A stretch of 64,000 nucleotides of DNA, taken from positions 45,282 to 109,281 of the forward strand of contig NZ_SNZE01000008.1 in NCBI RefSeq assembly GCF_004363775.1, read 5' to 3'. Each line of letters begins with the position of its first letter. Within the stretch, counting starts at the first letter, position 1. Both the position numbers and the translations under genes were made by a program. Source of the DNA: Hydromonas duriensis (GTDB lineage: Bacteria; Pseudomonadota; Gammaproteobacteria; Burkholderiales; Burkholderiaceae). Positions 19,094 to 29,510 of the stretch are shown here, one piece after another. The notes below the pieces were generated by a model. The model was not told the origin of the DNA and searched no databases. It worked only from the letters and a program-made list of their open reading frames with translations.

Positions 19094-20176
19094 TCACGAT
19101 GAGGCTTTTTCTAAAGCACGCAGCCGTTTACGCAAATCAGACAAATGCCGAATCAACGAAGCATTTTTTTCCCAATCGCGATGACGCATGGGCGGGAAAA
19201 TACCAGAATAGTGCCCAGCTTCTGCTAAAGAGCTGGGCACAGCGGTCGCACCTGAAATAACGGTATTGTCAGGTATAGATAAATGTCCGCCAATCATTGC
19301 CGCACCACCAATCATACAGCGTGAACCAATCGTTGAACTGCCAGCAATCCCCACGCATGAGGCAATGGCAGTATGCGCACCAATGACACAATTATGCGCA
19401 ATTTGAATCTGATTGTCGAGCTTAACGCCATCATGAATCACTGTATCGGCCAGTGCCCCACGGTCAATGGTCGTATTTGCACCTATCTCAACATCAGGAC
19501 CAATCACAACACGTCCAACCTGTGGGATTTTATGCCAACCCATCGGACTCGGCGCAAAGCCAAAACCATCCGAACCAATGACCACTCCCGCATGAATGAT
19601 GGCTCGTTGACCAATTTCACAACCGTGATAAATGGTGACATTCGGATAAACCGTTGTATCATCACCAATCACAACATCATCGCCAATCACAACACCCGCG
19701 TGCAGATGAACCCGATCACCAATTTTCACCCTCGCACCCACCACAACACGGGCATCGATTTGTGCACTCCCAGCAATTTGAGTCGTCTCATCACATACTG
19801 CAGAAGAATGTACACCAGCCTTTAAACGTCTTTGCAAATACAATCGCTGTGCCACAAACGCGTAAGCTGCGTAGGGCTGGCTGCACAAGACATAAACGGT
19901 TGAGCCGTCCGTGCTTCTTTGAGACTTTAACCAATCATAATCATCTTTGGTTAAAACCACAGCACTGGCTGCCGTGCTCTTTAATTGCTCGCGTAATGCA
20001 GGATTGCTCAAAAAAGCGAAAGCCCCCTGACTCGCTAAATCCAAAGGGGCGATATGCGAAACCTCAACATTATCAACCTCATTGGCCACCTCATAGGATA
20101 AGGGAAAACCTGAAAATAAATCAGCCAGTGATTGTGCGGGCACATACACTGGCTTAAAAGAATTAAGTTTCGTCAT
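19094..20176 (-). CDS. lpxD: UDP-3-O-(3-hydroxyacyl)glucosamine N-acyltransferase
   Basis: LpxD adds the second hydroxyacyl chain, at the 2-amino group, in lipid A synthesis. The 360-residue protein has an N-terminal uridine-binding domain, a hexapeptide-repeat beta helix (IGDRV, IGDDV, IGQRA-type repeats), the catalytic His region [12 protein letters not shown] and [10 protein letters not shown], and a C-terminal helix. It sits between skp and fabZ in the usual order. Confidence 0.97.
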   Translation of the reverse strand: MTKLNSFKPVYVPAQSLADLFSGFPLSYEVANEVDNVEVSHIAPLDLASQGAFAFLSNPALREQLKSTAASAVVLTKDDYDWLKSQRSTDGSTVYVLCSQPYAAYAFVAQRLYLQRRLKAGVHSSAVCDETTQIAGSAQIDARVVVGARVKIGDRVHLHAGVVIGDDVVIGDDTTVYPNVTIYHGCEIGQRAIIHAGVVIGSDGFGFAPSPMGWHKIPQVGRVVIGPDVEIGANTTIDRGALADTVIHDGVKLDNQIQIAHNCVIGAHTAIASCVGIAGSSTIGSRCMIGGAAMIGGHLSIPDNTVISGATAVPSSLAEAGHYSGIFPPMRHRDWEKNASLIRHLSDLRKRLRALEKASS

Positions 20177-20270
20177 TGTCTAAAAATTTCAAATAAATGG
20201 AGGCGAGGCTTTCGAAATACCATTCAAAACGCCTCTTTGGACATACGACTAATAAAACACAGTTTAAAAA

Positions 20271-20768
20271 TTAACGCAGTTGCTCAATCACTCGACGTGT
20301 CAAGTCATATTCAGGTTTGATATATACCGCATCTTGCACAATTAAATCATAACCTTCTTTTTCAGCCAAAGATTTAATCACCGCGTTGGCTTTATTCAAC
20401 AAGTCTTGCAACATTTTGTTTTGAGCAACAGACAAATCCTCTTCAAACTTGGCTCTTTCCGCTTCAAATGCATCCATGCTTTGACCCAAATCTTTCTCTC
20501 GCTCGGCACGTTGCGCATCGGTTAATTTAGGAAAATCCTTTTCATACGCTTGTTGCTTTGAACGAATGGCAGCAGCTTTTGTATCCAAACTGGCCTCACG
20601 CGGCTTAAATTGACTATCTAAAGTACTGCGCGCCGTCTTCGCTGGCGCAGACTCGGCCATCAAGCGATCTAAACTGACATAGCCCATTTTGAACTGCTGT
20701 GCCATGACAGTGCCTGTCATCAACATACTGGTAGCAAAAGTCGCCCACAATATTGTCATTTTTTTCAT
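20271..20768 (-). CDS. skp: Periplasmic chaperone Skp (OmpH family)
   Basis: Skp is a trimeric periplasmic chaperone that carries unfolded outer-membrane proteins to the Bam complex. The 165-residue product has a Sec signal peptide ending near VMAQQ, then a conserved KMGYVSLDRLMAES strand and a long charged coiled-coil arm (about residues 45-130). It lies 25 bases after bamA. Confidence 0.94.
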   Translation of the reverse strand: MKKMTILWATFATSMLMTGTVMAQQFKMGYVSLDRLMAESAPAKTARSTLDSQFKPREASLDTKAAAIRSKQQAYEKDFPKLTDAQRAEREKDLGQSMDAFEAERAKFEEDLSVAQNKMLQDLLNKANAVIKSLAEKEGYDLIVQDAVYIKPEYDLTRRVIEQLR

Positions 20769-20793
20769 ATTTTGCCCTTATATACCTTAATAA

Positions 20794-23235
20794 TCAGAAC
20801 GAAGTACCAATTTGGAATTGGAAGCGTTGTTCCTTGTCATGAGGTTTTTTGTTGATTGGTATGCCATAGCTAAATTTCAAAGGACCAATAGGCGATGCCC
20901 AAGACAACCCTACGCCGTAAGAGTATCGTAAACCATTACAACCAGAAAAACTGATTTTACTCACATTGCAGTTATCACTATCAAGAATTGGGTTGCCATC
21001 AGCGCCATTGTCTGACCACAAGCCGCCCAAGTCCGCAAAGGTGAACAAACGCACCCCTCTATTTTTAGTCATACCGGGGAAAGGGAACTGCAACTCAAGG
21101 TTAGCAATGACACGTTTAGAACCGCCAATATAGGCCAACTCACCCGTTTGAGTGGTTTGAGTGGGTCCCATTGAACTGGAGTCAAAGCCCCGAATAGAGC
21201 CAATCCCGCCCGCAAATAAGTTTTTGAAAAAAGGGAATGACTGACCGCCATAACCTTTGCCATAATCAAACTGTGAGTTAAATGCCAAAGTAAGGTATTT
21301 TGATATTGGCACAAATTTTTGTAATTGATATGATGCTTTGTAATAATGAACATCACCAAATGGGGACACCTCGGCATTTAAGCGCTGCAACATACCGCGT
21401 GATGGCGCAAAACCTGAGTCGCGCGTATCATAGCTCCACCCCGCAGTCAAAGCGTAGGTTGTGAAAGTATCGCCACCTTGCGTATATTGCTCATAACTTG
21501 GTGGAACACTTCCGGTACTGGCTAATACAACCTTATTGCGCTCTGGATTGATACCCAAGAAAATTTTATGTCTTTCAGAGATAGGTACACCAAAACTTAA
21601 ATTTACCCCCATCGTGGTGTACTTCACATCAGAAATATTCAGTTTAGATGCGTCATATTTGCGATAGTAAATCGAAAAATCACGGCTCACACCAAATTTA
21701 GTCATGTATGGGTTACGGGTTGTAATCGTGGCATTGCGACTTGAGCTACTGGTATCAACCTCCAAGCCCAATGAGTTGCCTGAACCCATGAAGTTGTTTT
21801 CATTAATTGAACCCGACAAGCTCACTTTGTCTGAAGTGCTATACCCCAAACCTAGCTTTAAATCACCAGTGGGTACTTCTTTTACCGAGTAGTTCACATC
21901 CACTTGGTTATTGGCCCCCTGAACAGGGACTGTTTCAACAGTTGCTTCGCTAAAATAACCCAAACGGTCAATACGGTCACGCGACAGCTGGACTCGTTCA
22001 GCACTGTATAAAGAGCTTTCCATTTGGCGGGCTTCACGACGAATCACTTCATCCTTGGTACGACTATTACCAAGCACGTTGATGTGTCGCACGTAAACAC
22101 GTTCACCAGGTTCTACTTTAACAACCACATCAACCAAGTGTGTACTCTTATTGATTGATGGCACAATATCAACTTTTGCCAAAGCATAGCCGTCATCGCC
22201 TAGACGACGAGATACGTTGGCCACAATATCTGACATTTTTGAGCGCGAATAGACTGCACTTTGTTTGTACTTAACAAACTTTTCAACTTCCTCCACGGGT
22301 ACGCCGCGCGTATCGCCACGCAAAGCAATTGAATTGACGTAGTATGGCTCGCCTTCAGAAACGGCCATTTTGATTTCAATGCCTTTTTTATCTGCTGTTT
22401 CTGGAGTTTCTACGTTGGTAAACTCAAAATCGAGATAACCTTTGTCATAATAATAAGAACGAATGGCATCCAAGTCGGCTTTGAATCGCTCTGGTGCAAA
22501 ACGACTGTCTTTTGAGTACCAAGAAAACAGACCATTTTTATTCAGCTCCATGATGGAGCGAATTTTACCAGTTGAAATAGCTTTATTGCCTTCAACTGTG
22601 ATTTTTTTAATTTTAAGGTATTGACCTTCATCTACATTAATCGTAATCGCGACTTGCTTGCGGTCTTGCTCTTTGACTTCAGAGGTTACTTTAGCATTAA
22701 CGAGACCCGCATCTGCGTACATGGCTTGTAATTCTGTTTTTACTTTTTCGAGCAGTGCAGGATCATAAGGATAGCCTTGAGCGAACCCATAATTTTTTAA
22801 ATTTTGAGATACTTCTTTTTTATCAAAATTTTTCATGCCCTTAATGGTAAAGTCTGCCACAACGGGGCGTTCAGCCAATTTCACAACCAACACACTACCA
22901 TTTAAACCAACGCTAACGTCTTCGTACAAGCCTGATGCGTAAAGGGCTTTAATGACATCTTGAGACTGACTTGGATTAAACGTATCACCAACTTTAACAG
23001 GTAAAAAGCCAAATACAGCGGATGGGTCAGAACGTTGCAGACCTTGCACCAAAATATCAGTTAGCTTAACACCTTGAGGCACAGCAACAGCGACATTAGT
23101 CGCTGACGTTGTGGCGGGTGTTTTTTTCACTTTAGCGGTTTTGGCCATAGCTGGCGTAGAGACAAACAAACCAGCTACAGCCAGGGCAACAAGTGCTTTA
23201 GCAGGTTTATATGAAGCAATTTGACTGACCGACAT
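20794..23235 (-). CDS. bamA: Outer-membrane protein assembly factor BamA
   Basis: BamA is the Omp85 core of the beta-barrel assembly machine in the outer membrane. The 813-residue protein has a signal peptide ending near AMA, a Thr/Ala/Val-rich linker, five POTRA repeats (about residues 50-450) and a C-terminal 16-strand barrel with the IRGFDS motif of loop 6 and a terminal Phe (QIGTSF). Neighbours rseP and skp match the widely conserved order. Confidence 0.97.
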   Translation of the reverse strand: MSVSQIASYKPAKALVALAVAGLFVSTPAMAKTAKVKKTPATTSATNVAVAVPQGVKLTDILVQGLQRSDPSAVFGFLPVKVGDTFNPSQSQDVIKALYASGLYEDVSVGLNGSVLVVKLAERPVVADFTIKGMKNFDKKEVSQNLKNYGFAQGYPYDPALLEKVKTELQAMYADAGLVNAKVTSEVKEQDRKQVAITINVDEGQYLKIKKITVEGNKAISTGKIRSIMELNKNGLFSWYSKDSRFAPERFKADLDAIRSYYYDKGYLDFEFTNVETPETADKKGIEIKMAVSEGEPYYVNSIALRGDTRGVPVEEVEKFVKYKQSAVYSRSKMSDIVANVSRRLGDDGYALAKVDIVPSINKSTHLVDVVVKVEPGERVYVRHINVLGNSRTKDEVIRREARQMESSLYSAERVQLSRDRIDRLGYFSEATVETVPVQGANNQVDVNYSVKEVPTGDLKLGLGYSTSDKVSLSGSINENNFMGSGNSLGLEVDTSSSSRNATITTRNPYMTKFGVSRDFSIYYRKYDASKLNISDVKYTTMGVNLSFGVPISERHKIFLGINPERNKVVLASTGSVPPSYEQYTQGGDTFTTYALTAGWSYDTRDSGFAPSRGMLQRLNAEVSPFGDVHYYKASYQLQKFVPISKYLTLAFNSQFDYGKGYGGQSFPFFKNLFAGGIGSIRGFDSSSMGPTQTTQTGELAYIGGSKRVIANLELQFPFPGMTKNRGVRLFTFADLGGLWSDNGADGNPILDSDNCNVSKISFSGCNGLRYSYGVGLSWASPIGPLKFSYGIPINKKPHDKEQRFQFQIGTSF

Positions 23236-23374
23236 AATTTTCCTAATCCATGATGAACGGCTCGAGTTTAAGCAATTAGCGTTTTTATGGCGCAGAATTG
23301 TTTAAAAAAGAACATCCATATTTTTTCAAACCCAAAATCGAGTGAAACGTTATAAAACCAGCAACTGATGCATT

Positions 23375-24727
23375 TTAACCGAACAGCTTTAACGCGTCAT
23401 TATAAAATGCAATGCCCATTAAGCACAGTAAAAATGTTAGGCCTACACGCTGACCGACCGCTAGAATCTTTTCTGATACGGGCTTACCCGTAAAAACTTC
23501 GATGACATAGTATACCAAATGCCCGCCATCAAGCATCGGAATTGGTAATAAATTTAATGCGCCCAAGCTGACTGAAAGCATGGCCAAAAAGCCAACGAAA
23601 GTCACCCAACCAGCGGTACTACTCTCGCCCGCCATTTGGGCAATAGAAACAGGGCCGCCAATGTTTTTAAGGCTAAGTTGCCCTGTCAACATTTTGAACA
23701 TGCCTTGAAACGTCATCACAGTCGAATCCCAAGTGGCTTTCACCCCTTTTTCTAAAGCCGTCAACATACCTTGGTGAATCTGAATGCTGTTGAAACCTGA
23801 GATAGCAACACCAATTCGTCCAATTGTTTTTACCTCTTCTGTACCATTGGCTTTGACCTTAGTTTCTACCGCTGCAGGCTTCACATCAATATTTAGGCTT
23901 TTTCCATTGCGATTAACCGTGAGCGCAATGTATTTATTGGGATTTTGGGTAATAGCCTCTCGCAAGGCTGTTGCACCATAAATGGCGACACCATCGATAT
24001 GAGTCACCTCATCACCATCTTGTAAACCAGCCGCTTCAGCAACGCTATGAGGCATGACGCGCCCTAAACGAGGCTGAGTTTCTTCTGGATAAAGTCCAAT
24101 AGCATCAAGCCAAGCGGGGTCTTCTATTGAGATGCCAGCGGTGTTTAATGTGCCTTGATGAACAACGCCATCAACACCTCGCCATGTTAAATCAATCGCT
24201 GTTTGATTAAACACCGAGCGCGACACAGCCACATTAACATCATTCCAACTGACAACAGGCTTTTGGTTGATTTCCGTAATAACATCACCCGTTTGAATGC
24301 CCAAAGGGGCTGCTAGGGTTTGGGTTACGGGCGCTTGTGCAACAGGGGCTATGACGTGTTGTGTGCCATACGAGAAAACAGTGAAAATTAAAAAAGCAAA
24401 TAATAAATTCACCAACGGCCCTGCCACTACAATCGCCATTCGTTGCCATACATTACACGCCGCAAAACTGCCTTTGGGTTGAGCTGCCTGTTCTTCTGCC
24501 GTTGTAATTGCATACTCGCCGCGCATTTTGACATAGCCACCGAGAGGAATCATCGCGAGACAAAACTCTGTGCCCTCTTTATTTTTCCATGTGAACAAAG
24601 GCTTACCAAAGCCTATTGAAAATTTCTCAATATCGACGCCGCATTTTTTTGCCACCCAGTAGTGCCCCCACTCGTGAATGGTGACCAAAACTAAAATTGC
24701 AACTATAAAACTCCACAGACTGTTCAT
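23375..24727 (-). CDS. rseP: Site-2 intramembrane zinc metalloprotease RseP
   Basis: RseP cuts anti-sigma factors and remnant signal peptides inside the inner membrane. The 450-residue protein has the zinc-binding HEWGH (His18, Glu19, His22) in the first membrane helix, two tandem PDZ domains in the middle (about residues 115-310) and the second metal motif NLLPIPMLDGGHL near the C terminus. It is 18 bases downstream of dxr. No RseA or RpoE gene is in the window. Confidence 0.96.
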   Translation of the reverse strand: MNSLWSFIVAILVLVTIHEWGHYWVAKKCGVDIEKFSIGFGKPLFTWKNKEGTEFCLAMIPLGGYVKMRGEYAITTAEEQAAQPKGSFAACNVWQRMAIVVAGPLVNLLFAFLIFTVFSYGTQHVIAPVAQAPVTQTLAAPLGIQTGDVITEINQKPVVSWNDVNVAVSRSVFNQTAIDLTWRGVDGVVHQGTLNTAGISIEDPAWLDAIGLYPEETQPRLGRVMPHSVAEAAGLQDGDEVTHIDGVAIYGATALREAITQNPNKYIALTVNRNGKSLNIDVKPAAVETKVKANGTEEVKTIGRIGVAISGFNSIQIHQGMLTALEKGVKATWDSTVMTFQGMFKMLTGQLSLKNIGGPVSIAQMAGESSTAGWVTFVGFLAMLSVSLGALNLLPIPMLDGGHLVYYVIEVFTGKPVSEKILAVGQRVGLTFLLCLMGIAFYNDALKLFG

Positions 24728-24745
24728 GTTTTACCTTTTAAGCTG

Positions 24746-25930
24746 TCACACCAGTACATGGCTCTTGACCCATTCGCGAGTCTCTTTATCAATGGCCACA
24801 ACGTCATCCAAGCTGGTCGGCGCACTCAGGCTTAATGCCGTCAAAGCCTGTTCATTGGTTTTAGCAATATCTAAATACGCCATCTGCCCATCTAAAAACG
24901 CAGCCACGGCACATTCATTTGCAGCATTCAACACAATCGGCGCTGCACCGCCCACACGCAAGGCGGCAAATGCCAAATCCAAACATTTAAATTTATCAAA
25001 ATCAGGCGGATAAAAATTCAACTCGCCTTGAGTGGCTAAATTCAAAGTAGCCACACCAGACGACACGCGCTCAGGCCACGCTAAGGCATGAGCAATGGGT
25101 ACGCGCATATCCGCATGCCCAAGTTGAGCCAAGCTCGAACCATCCACATAATTCACCAACGAATGAACAATGCTCTGCGGATGAATCACGACATTAATTT
25201 GCTCTGCGGGCACGCCAAACAGCCAATGCGCTTCAATGACCTCCAAGCCCTTATTCATCATCGTGGCTGAATCAACCGATATTTTACGACCCATTTGCCA
25301 TCTCGGATGCGCACAAGCTTGCTCTGGTGTGATAGCACCCAAATCTTTTAAAGCCATGTGAAGAAAAGGCCCGCCCGATGCAGTGAGCGTAATGGACGCC
25401 ACCGCTCTATTATCCACCTCACCTTGACCATTAATAGGTAAGCATTGATAAATCGCATTGTGCTCACTGTCAATAGGCACCAGCTGTGCGTGATGTTCAC
25501 GCACGGCTTGAGTCATCAAAGCCCCAGCCATCACCAAGGCCTCTTTGTTGGCCAATAATATTCGCTTACCCGCGCGTGCGGCAGCCATGACAGGTAACAA
25601 GCCAGCCGCCCCAACAATAGCAGCCATGACGGTATCAACCTCAACCGCACTCGACACGTCACACAAGGCCTGAACACCCACCAGCACCTCTGTCCGCGGT
25701 GACAAGGTTGACAAACGAGCACGCAAATCGACAGCAGTGGAATCATCAAGCACCACCACAAAACGTGGCAAAAACTGCGCACACTGAGCTGCCAAACGTT
25801 CCACTTGCGATACACCCGTAAGCGCAAACACTTCAAACAACTCTGGATGACGTGCAATAACATCCAAGGTGCTACAACCAATCGAACCTGTAGCGCCCAG
25901 CACCGTCACCACTTGTTTATGCCCACTCAT
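24746..25930 (-). CDS. dxr: 1-deoxy-D-xylulose-5-phosphate reductoisomerase
   Basis: Dxr makes 2-C-methyl-D-erythritol 4-phosphate with NADPH, the committed step of the MEP isoprenoid pathway that feeds UppS. The 394-residue form starting at 25930 begins MSGHKQVVTVLGATGSIG, with the NADPH motif directly after the start; a TTG nine codons upstream overlaps cdsA and is less likely. Other landmarks are NKEALVMAG, PIDSEHNAIYQCLP, ASGGPF and MNKGLEVIEAHWLFG. Confidence 0.96.
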   Translation of the reverse strand: MSGHKQVVTVLGATGSIGCSTLDVIARHPELFEVFALTGVSQVERLAAQCAQFLPRFVVVLDDSTAVDLRARLSTLSPRTEVLVGVQALCDVSSAVEVDTVMAAIVGAAGLLPVMAAARAGKRILLANKEALVMAGALMTQAVREHHAQLVPIDSEHNAIYQCLPINGQGEVDNRAVASITLTASGGPFLHMALKDLGAITPEQACAHPRWQMGRKISVDSATMMNKGLEVIEAHWLFGVPAEQINVVIHPQSIVHSLVNYVDGSSLAQLGHADMRVPIAHALAWPERVSSGVATLNLATQGELNFYPPDFDKFKCLDLAFAALRVGGAAPIVLNAANECAVAAFLDGQMAYLDIAKTNEQALTALSLSAPTSLDDVVAIDKETREWVKSHVLV

Positions 25931-25941
25931 TTTCACTGTAC

Positions 25942-26754
25942 TCACGGCACAATCCAATTAAGTAACAACACCTGCAAAGGCAAGGTCGACAAAATCGAGT
26001 CAATACGATCCAAAATTCCACCATGCCCAGGTAAGGCATGTCCACTGTCTTTAACACCTGCACAACGTTTGAGCCATGACTCAAACAAGTCGCCAATAAT
26101 ACTTTGATACGTGAGTAAAAAGCCCAACAATAACAACTTAACAAAACCCAAATCAATCGGTAACCAATGCATGCCTACCGTTACCACAGCCAAATATACC
26201 GTCACACCAACCCAAGCACCTAACGCGCCTTCGATGGTTTTACCTGGGCTGATACTGGGAGCCAATTTACGCCGACCAAAAGCACGGCCTGCGAAAAAAG
26301 CCGCCGTATCTGCGACCCACACGACGACCAATAAACCGAGCAGCATCCAAGCATAACGTGCATCATGCCTCACCAATAAAAAGCACCAACCCGTCACCAA
26401 CAAAACCAAAGCGCCCACCAAAGCCAAAGCAGGCTTAAATGTCACATGCCAGCTAAAATAAAGCCATAAAGGCACAATCAGCATCCAAAATGCAACAGAC
26501 AAAGTAATGCCAACGCCCATCAAGCTCGGGATGTCGTAACTGAATGCGTAACCAGCTCCCAATAAAGCAGGTAGCGCAAAGACATAAAGTACTTTTTGTA
26601 ATTTATTAAATTTTGCTAAATTAGCCCACTCGGCTGCAGCCCAAGCCACCATTAAACTCACCGCAGCCAACCAAACATTCGGGGACGCAAAAAACATCAG
26701 ACCACCAACAACACACAACATCGCCAATGCCGTCAATACTCTGGTCTTAACCAT
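25942..26754 (-). CDS. cdsA: Phosphatidate cytidylyltransferase
   Basis: CdsA makes CDP-diacylglycerol, the precursor of all phospholipids, in the inner membrane. The 270-residue protein has several transmembrane helices and the family signature SPGKTIEGALGAW plus the C-terminal motif KRCAGVKDSGHALPGHGGIL and DRIDS. It lies between uppS and dxr. Confidence 0.96.
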   Translation of the reverse strand: MVKTRVLTALAMLCVVGGLMFFASPNVWLAAVSLMVAWAAAEWANLAKFNKLQKVLYVFALPALLGAGYAFSYDIPSLMGVGITLSVAFWMLIVPLWLYFSWHVTFKPALALVGALVLLVTGWCFLLVRHDARYAWMLLGLLVVVWVADTAAFFAGRAFGRRKLAPSISPGKTIEGALGAWVGVTVYLAVVTVGMHWLPIDLGFVKLLLLGFLLTYQSIIGDLFESWLKRCAGVKDSGHALPGHGGILDRIDSILSTLPLQVLLLNWIVP

Positions 26755-26779
26755 ACATTGTCCAATTCAAAAATTCATT

Positions 26780-26821
26780 GAAAAAAATAAAAGATAAAAA
26801 CCAATGTGCCATTTCATTGGT
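26780..26821 (-). terminator. Terminator-like hairpin between uppS and cdsA
   Basis: On the minus strand ACCAATG pairs with CATTGGT (26821-26815 and 26806-26800, 8-base loop) and is followed by a long T-rich tract (26799-26780). It lies just after the uppS stop. It probably reduces read-through into the cdsA-dxr-rseP-bamA genes, or implies a separate promoter for them. Confidence 0.6.
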
Positions 26822-26824
26822 ATC

Positions 26825-27592
26825 TTATTTCGCTTCTTTTAACTGCGCACTGGTGCGCCCAAAACGCCGCTCTCGCTGCTGATACGAACCCACCGCAGCC
26901 AAAAACGTTTCGCGGTTAAAATCAGGCCAAAACGTCGGTGTGAAATATAATTCAGTATATGCAAGCTGCCACAACAAAAAGTTCGACACCCGAGCTTCGC
27001 CGCCCGTTCGAATAAACAAATCAGGCTCAGGCAAATCTGCCAATTGTAAAAACGGTTGAAAATCCTCTTCCGAAACAGGTGCATCAAGCGGCAAGCCATT
27101 GGCTTTGCGGTGTGCCAATAACGCATTCATGGCATTTAAAATATCCCAACGTCCACCATAATTGGCAGAGACGGTCAATGTTAAATTTTTCCCACCACGG
27201 GTTTTTTCATGCGCCTCTTTAATCAACCCTTGGATGGTCTCATCAAAGGCAGACAACTCGCCAATAATTCGTAGCTGAATGCCGTTATCTGCCAATGCTT
27301 TGATTTCACGGCGCAAACTGCGCATGAACAACTTCATCAAAAAAGACACCTCAGCAGGTGGTCGGCGCCAGTTTTCAGAACTAAACGCAAATAGAGTCAA
27401 GTTTTTGACCCCAATTTCAACGCAAATGCGGACCACTTCTCGCACGGTTTGTGCGCCGCGCTTATGTCCCCAAACTCGTGGCAATCCACGGCTGGTGGCC
27501 CAACGACCATTGCCATCCATGATAATAGCAACATGCTCTGGCACATTATGAACGGTTGGAATGGTAAGGGTACTGCTCACGTGTTCACTCAT
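26825..27592 (-). CDS. uppS: Undecaprenyl diphosphate synthase (di-trans,poly-cis)
   Basis: UppS condenses isopentenyl diphosphate units onto farnesyl diphosphate to make the C55 lipid carrier for peptidoglycan and LPS. The 255-residue cis-prenyltransferase has the catalytic Asp26 in IIMDGNGRWA, the WGHKRGAQ segment, FSSENWRRP and the C-terminal RTGGEARVSNFLLWQLAY. Confidence 0.97.
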   Translation of the reverse strand: MSEHVSSTLTIPTVHNVPEHVAIIMDGNGRWATSRGLPRVWGHKRGAQTVREVVRICVEIGVKNLTLFAFSSENWRRPPAEVSFLMKLFMRSLRREIKALADNGIQLRIIGELSAFDETIQGLIKEAHEKTRGGKNLTLTVSANYGGRWDILNAMNALLAHRKANGLPLDAPVSEEDFQPFLQLADLPEPDLFIRTGGEARVSNFLLWQLAYTELYFTPTFWPDFNRETFLAAVGSYQQRERRFGRTSAQLKEAK

Positions 27593-27677
27593 GTGTTTCT
27601 CTTTATGCCCTTTCGTGGGGCTTTTTATAGTTATTAAAACAATGCGCCGACAAGGTCGGCGCTTGTTGTGTCTGACT

Positions 27678-28238
27678 TTAAACTGTCAACACTTCCGCTT
27701 CTTTGGTTGCCACCATCTTATCGATTTCAGCAATAAATTTATCCGTCAACTTTTGTACAAAATCTTGAGTGCGACGGTCATCATCTTCAGTGATTTCTTT
27801 GTCTTTCAATAAACGTTTTAACTGCTCGTTCGCATCACGACGGTGGTTGCGCACAGCAATTTTTGCATTTTCAGCATCAGTTTTAACCAGCTTCACCATT
27901 TCTTTACGACGCTCTTCTGTCAAAGCAGGCATTGGTACGCGAATCATCTCGCCTTGGGTTGAAGGATTCAAACCCAAATCGGCCTCACGAATGGCTTTTT
28001 CAATCGCATTGAGCATGCTTTTTTCCCAAGGTTGAACGCCTATTGTGCGCGCATCAAGCAGGGTCAAGTTGGCGACAGCGGATAATTGCGTGGCCGAACC
28101 ATAATAATCAACGTGAACGTTGTCTAAAAAACTGGGATGCGCACGACCTGTGCGAATTTTTGTGAAATCGTTTTTCAAGGCTTCAATGCTCTTGTTCATT
28201 TTTTGTTCTACGTTTGATTTAATTTCTGCAAGCGGCAT
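27678..28238 (-). CDS. frr: Ribosome recycling factor
   Basis: RRF splits post-termination ribosomes together with EF-G. At 186 residues the protein has normal length, with the conserved [10 protein letters not shown] near residue 28, [16 protein letters not shown] and a long C-terminal helix (about residues 105-185). It heads the frr-uppS-cdsA series. The commonly adjacent pyrH is missing here; nagZ lies upstream instead. Confidence 0.97.
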   Translation of the reverse strand: MPLAEIKSNVEQKMNKSIEALKNDFTKIRTGRAHPSFLDNVHVDYYGSATQLSAVANLTLLDARTIGVQPWEKSMLNAIEKAIREADLGLNPSTQGEMIRVPMPALTEERRKEMVKLVKTDAENAKIAVRNHRRDANEQLKRLLKDKEITEDDDRRTQDFVQKLTDKFIAEIDKMVATKEAEVLTV

Positions 28239-28280
28239 GGGAACTCCAAAAAGTCTGTTTAATTAATGTCTTTTGATGCT

Positions 28281-28301
28281 CAATGGTTAAAAAAACCATT
28301 G
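28281..28301 (-). promoter_or_regulatory. Hairpin in the frr leader
   Basis: CAATGGTT and AACCATTG form a perfect 8-bp stem around a 5-base loop, about 45-65 bases before the frr start. No T tract follows on the minus strand, so it is more like a leader structure than a terminator. Confidence 0.35.
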
Positions 28302-28368
28302 TCGAATGGGCATCATTTTACTGTTTTTTTAGCTCTGACGCAGGTTTTTATGTGTTTTCCACTCAAAC

Positions 28369-29472
28369 CTATTTTTTATTTTTGAGCGATTTTTTGAGCA
28401 TCACCGCTGTGGGGTCAACCACGGGCTTATTGTGCACATAGGGCTCAATGGCTTTTTTCGCCGCCAAATATCGGCTGTCTTTTTGTAAGTCATTCCAAGC
28501 CAACGGCTCACCAACCGCCCTTAACCCCGCCAAATGTTTTTGTTGAACCGCTTTTAAGTATGATTTAGGCAAGCCATTCAAAGCCGCGTCCAAGTCTTGA
28601 GGGCGATTACAAATTAAAACTTGGTCACAGCCTGCATCCAGCGCAGCTTTGACTCGCTCAACCACATCAGGGTAACGCAAAGCGGCTCCTGCCATGCTCA
28701 AGTCATCCGTCAACACCGCACCAGAAAAACCCAATTCTTCACGCAAAATCCGCAACCAAACTTTCGAAAAACCAGCGGGTTGGGCATCCACCTTTGGATA
28801 GACCACGTGAGCAGGCATCACAGCGGCCAAATCGGTCTGTAACATGCGATAGGGTAAAACATCATCCGTCATGATTTTTTTCAGGGGACGCTTGTCCACG
28901 GGCATGGCGGTGTGAGAATCCGCTGCGATGTAGCCATGTCCAGGAAAATGTTTACCACAATTTTTCATACCCGCTAATAACAAACCATGCTGTAAAGCTT
29001 TCGCCAACATGGTCACCACCCGTGGGTCATGCGAAAAAGCACGGTCGCCGATAACGGTGCTTTCACCATAATCAAGATCCAAAACGGGGGTGTAGCTGTA
29101 ATCAACCCCCACCGCCCGCAACTCAGCCGCCAAGACAAAGCCCGCAGCCGTGGTTATGCGAACAGCTTCCATAGGTTGCTTGTCCCACAACTGCCCCAGC
29201 ACACGCATTGAGGGCAAGTGTGTAAAACCATCGGTTTTAAAACGTTGCACGCGCCCACCTTCATGATCAACGCTAATCAGAAGCTCTGGGCGTAAAGCAC
29301 GGATGCTTTGTACCAGCTGTGTGATTTGTCGACGTGATTTGAAATTACGTCCAAACATAATGACCCCGCCCGTAAGCGGATGAAGAATGCGTTTTTTATC
29401 TGCATCGGTCAGGGTATGACCGAGTAAGTCAACAACGATGGGGCCCAGTTTATTTGTGTTTATCGTCATCAT
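28369..29472 (-). CDS. nagZ: Beta-N-acetylhexosaminidase NagZ
   Basis: NagZ removes GlcNAc from anhydro-muropeptides in the cytoplasm during cell-wall recycling. The 367-residue GH3 enzyme shows SVDHEGGRVQRF near the N terminus, the KNCGKHFPGHG motif, the mobile-loop catalytic pair in DSHTAMPVDKR, and the nucleophile Asp in LTDDLSM. The start follows AAAGG by about five bases. A basic tail (LKKSLKNKK) extends the C terminus. Confidence 0.95.
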   Translation of the reverse strand: MMTINTNKLGPIVVDLLGHTLTDADKKRILHPLTGGVIMFGRNFKSRRQITQLVQSIRALRPELLISVDHEGGRVQRFKTDGFTHLPSMRVLGQLWDKQPMEAVRITTAAGFVLAAELRAVGVDYSYTPVLDLDYGESTVIGDRAFSHDPRVVTMLAKALQHGLLLAGMKNCGKHFPGHGYIAADSHTAMPVDKRPLKKIMTDDVLPYRMLQTDLAAVMPAHVVYPKVDAQPAGFSKVWLRILREELGFSGAVLTDDLSMAGAALRYPDVVERVKAALDAGCDQVLICNRPQDLDAALNGLPKSYLKAVQQKHLAGLRAVGEPLAWNDLQKDSRYLAAKKAIEPYVHNKPVVDPTAVMLKKSLKNKK

Positions 29473-29510
29473 TCACACCTTTCGTAATCGCACGCCTCAG
29501 ATGGACATGC

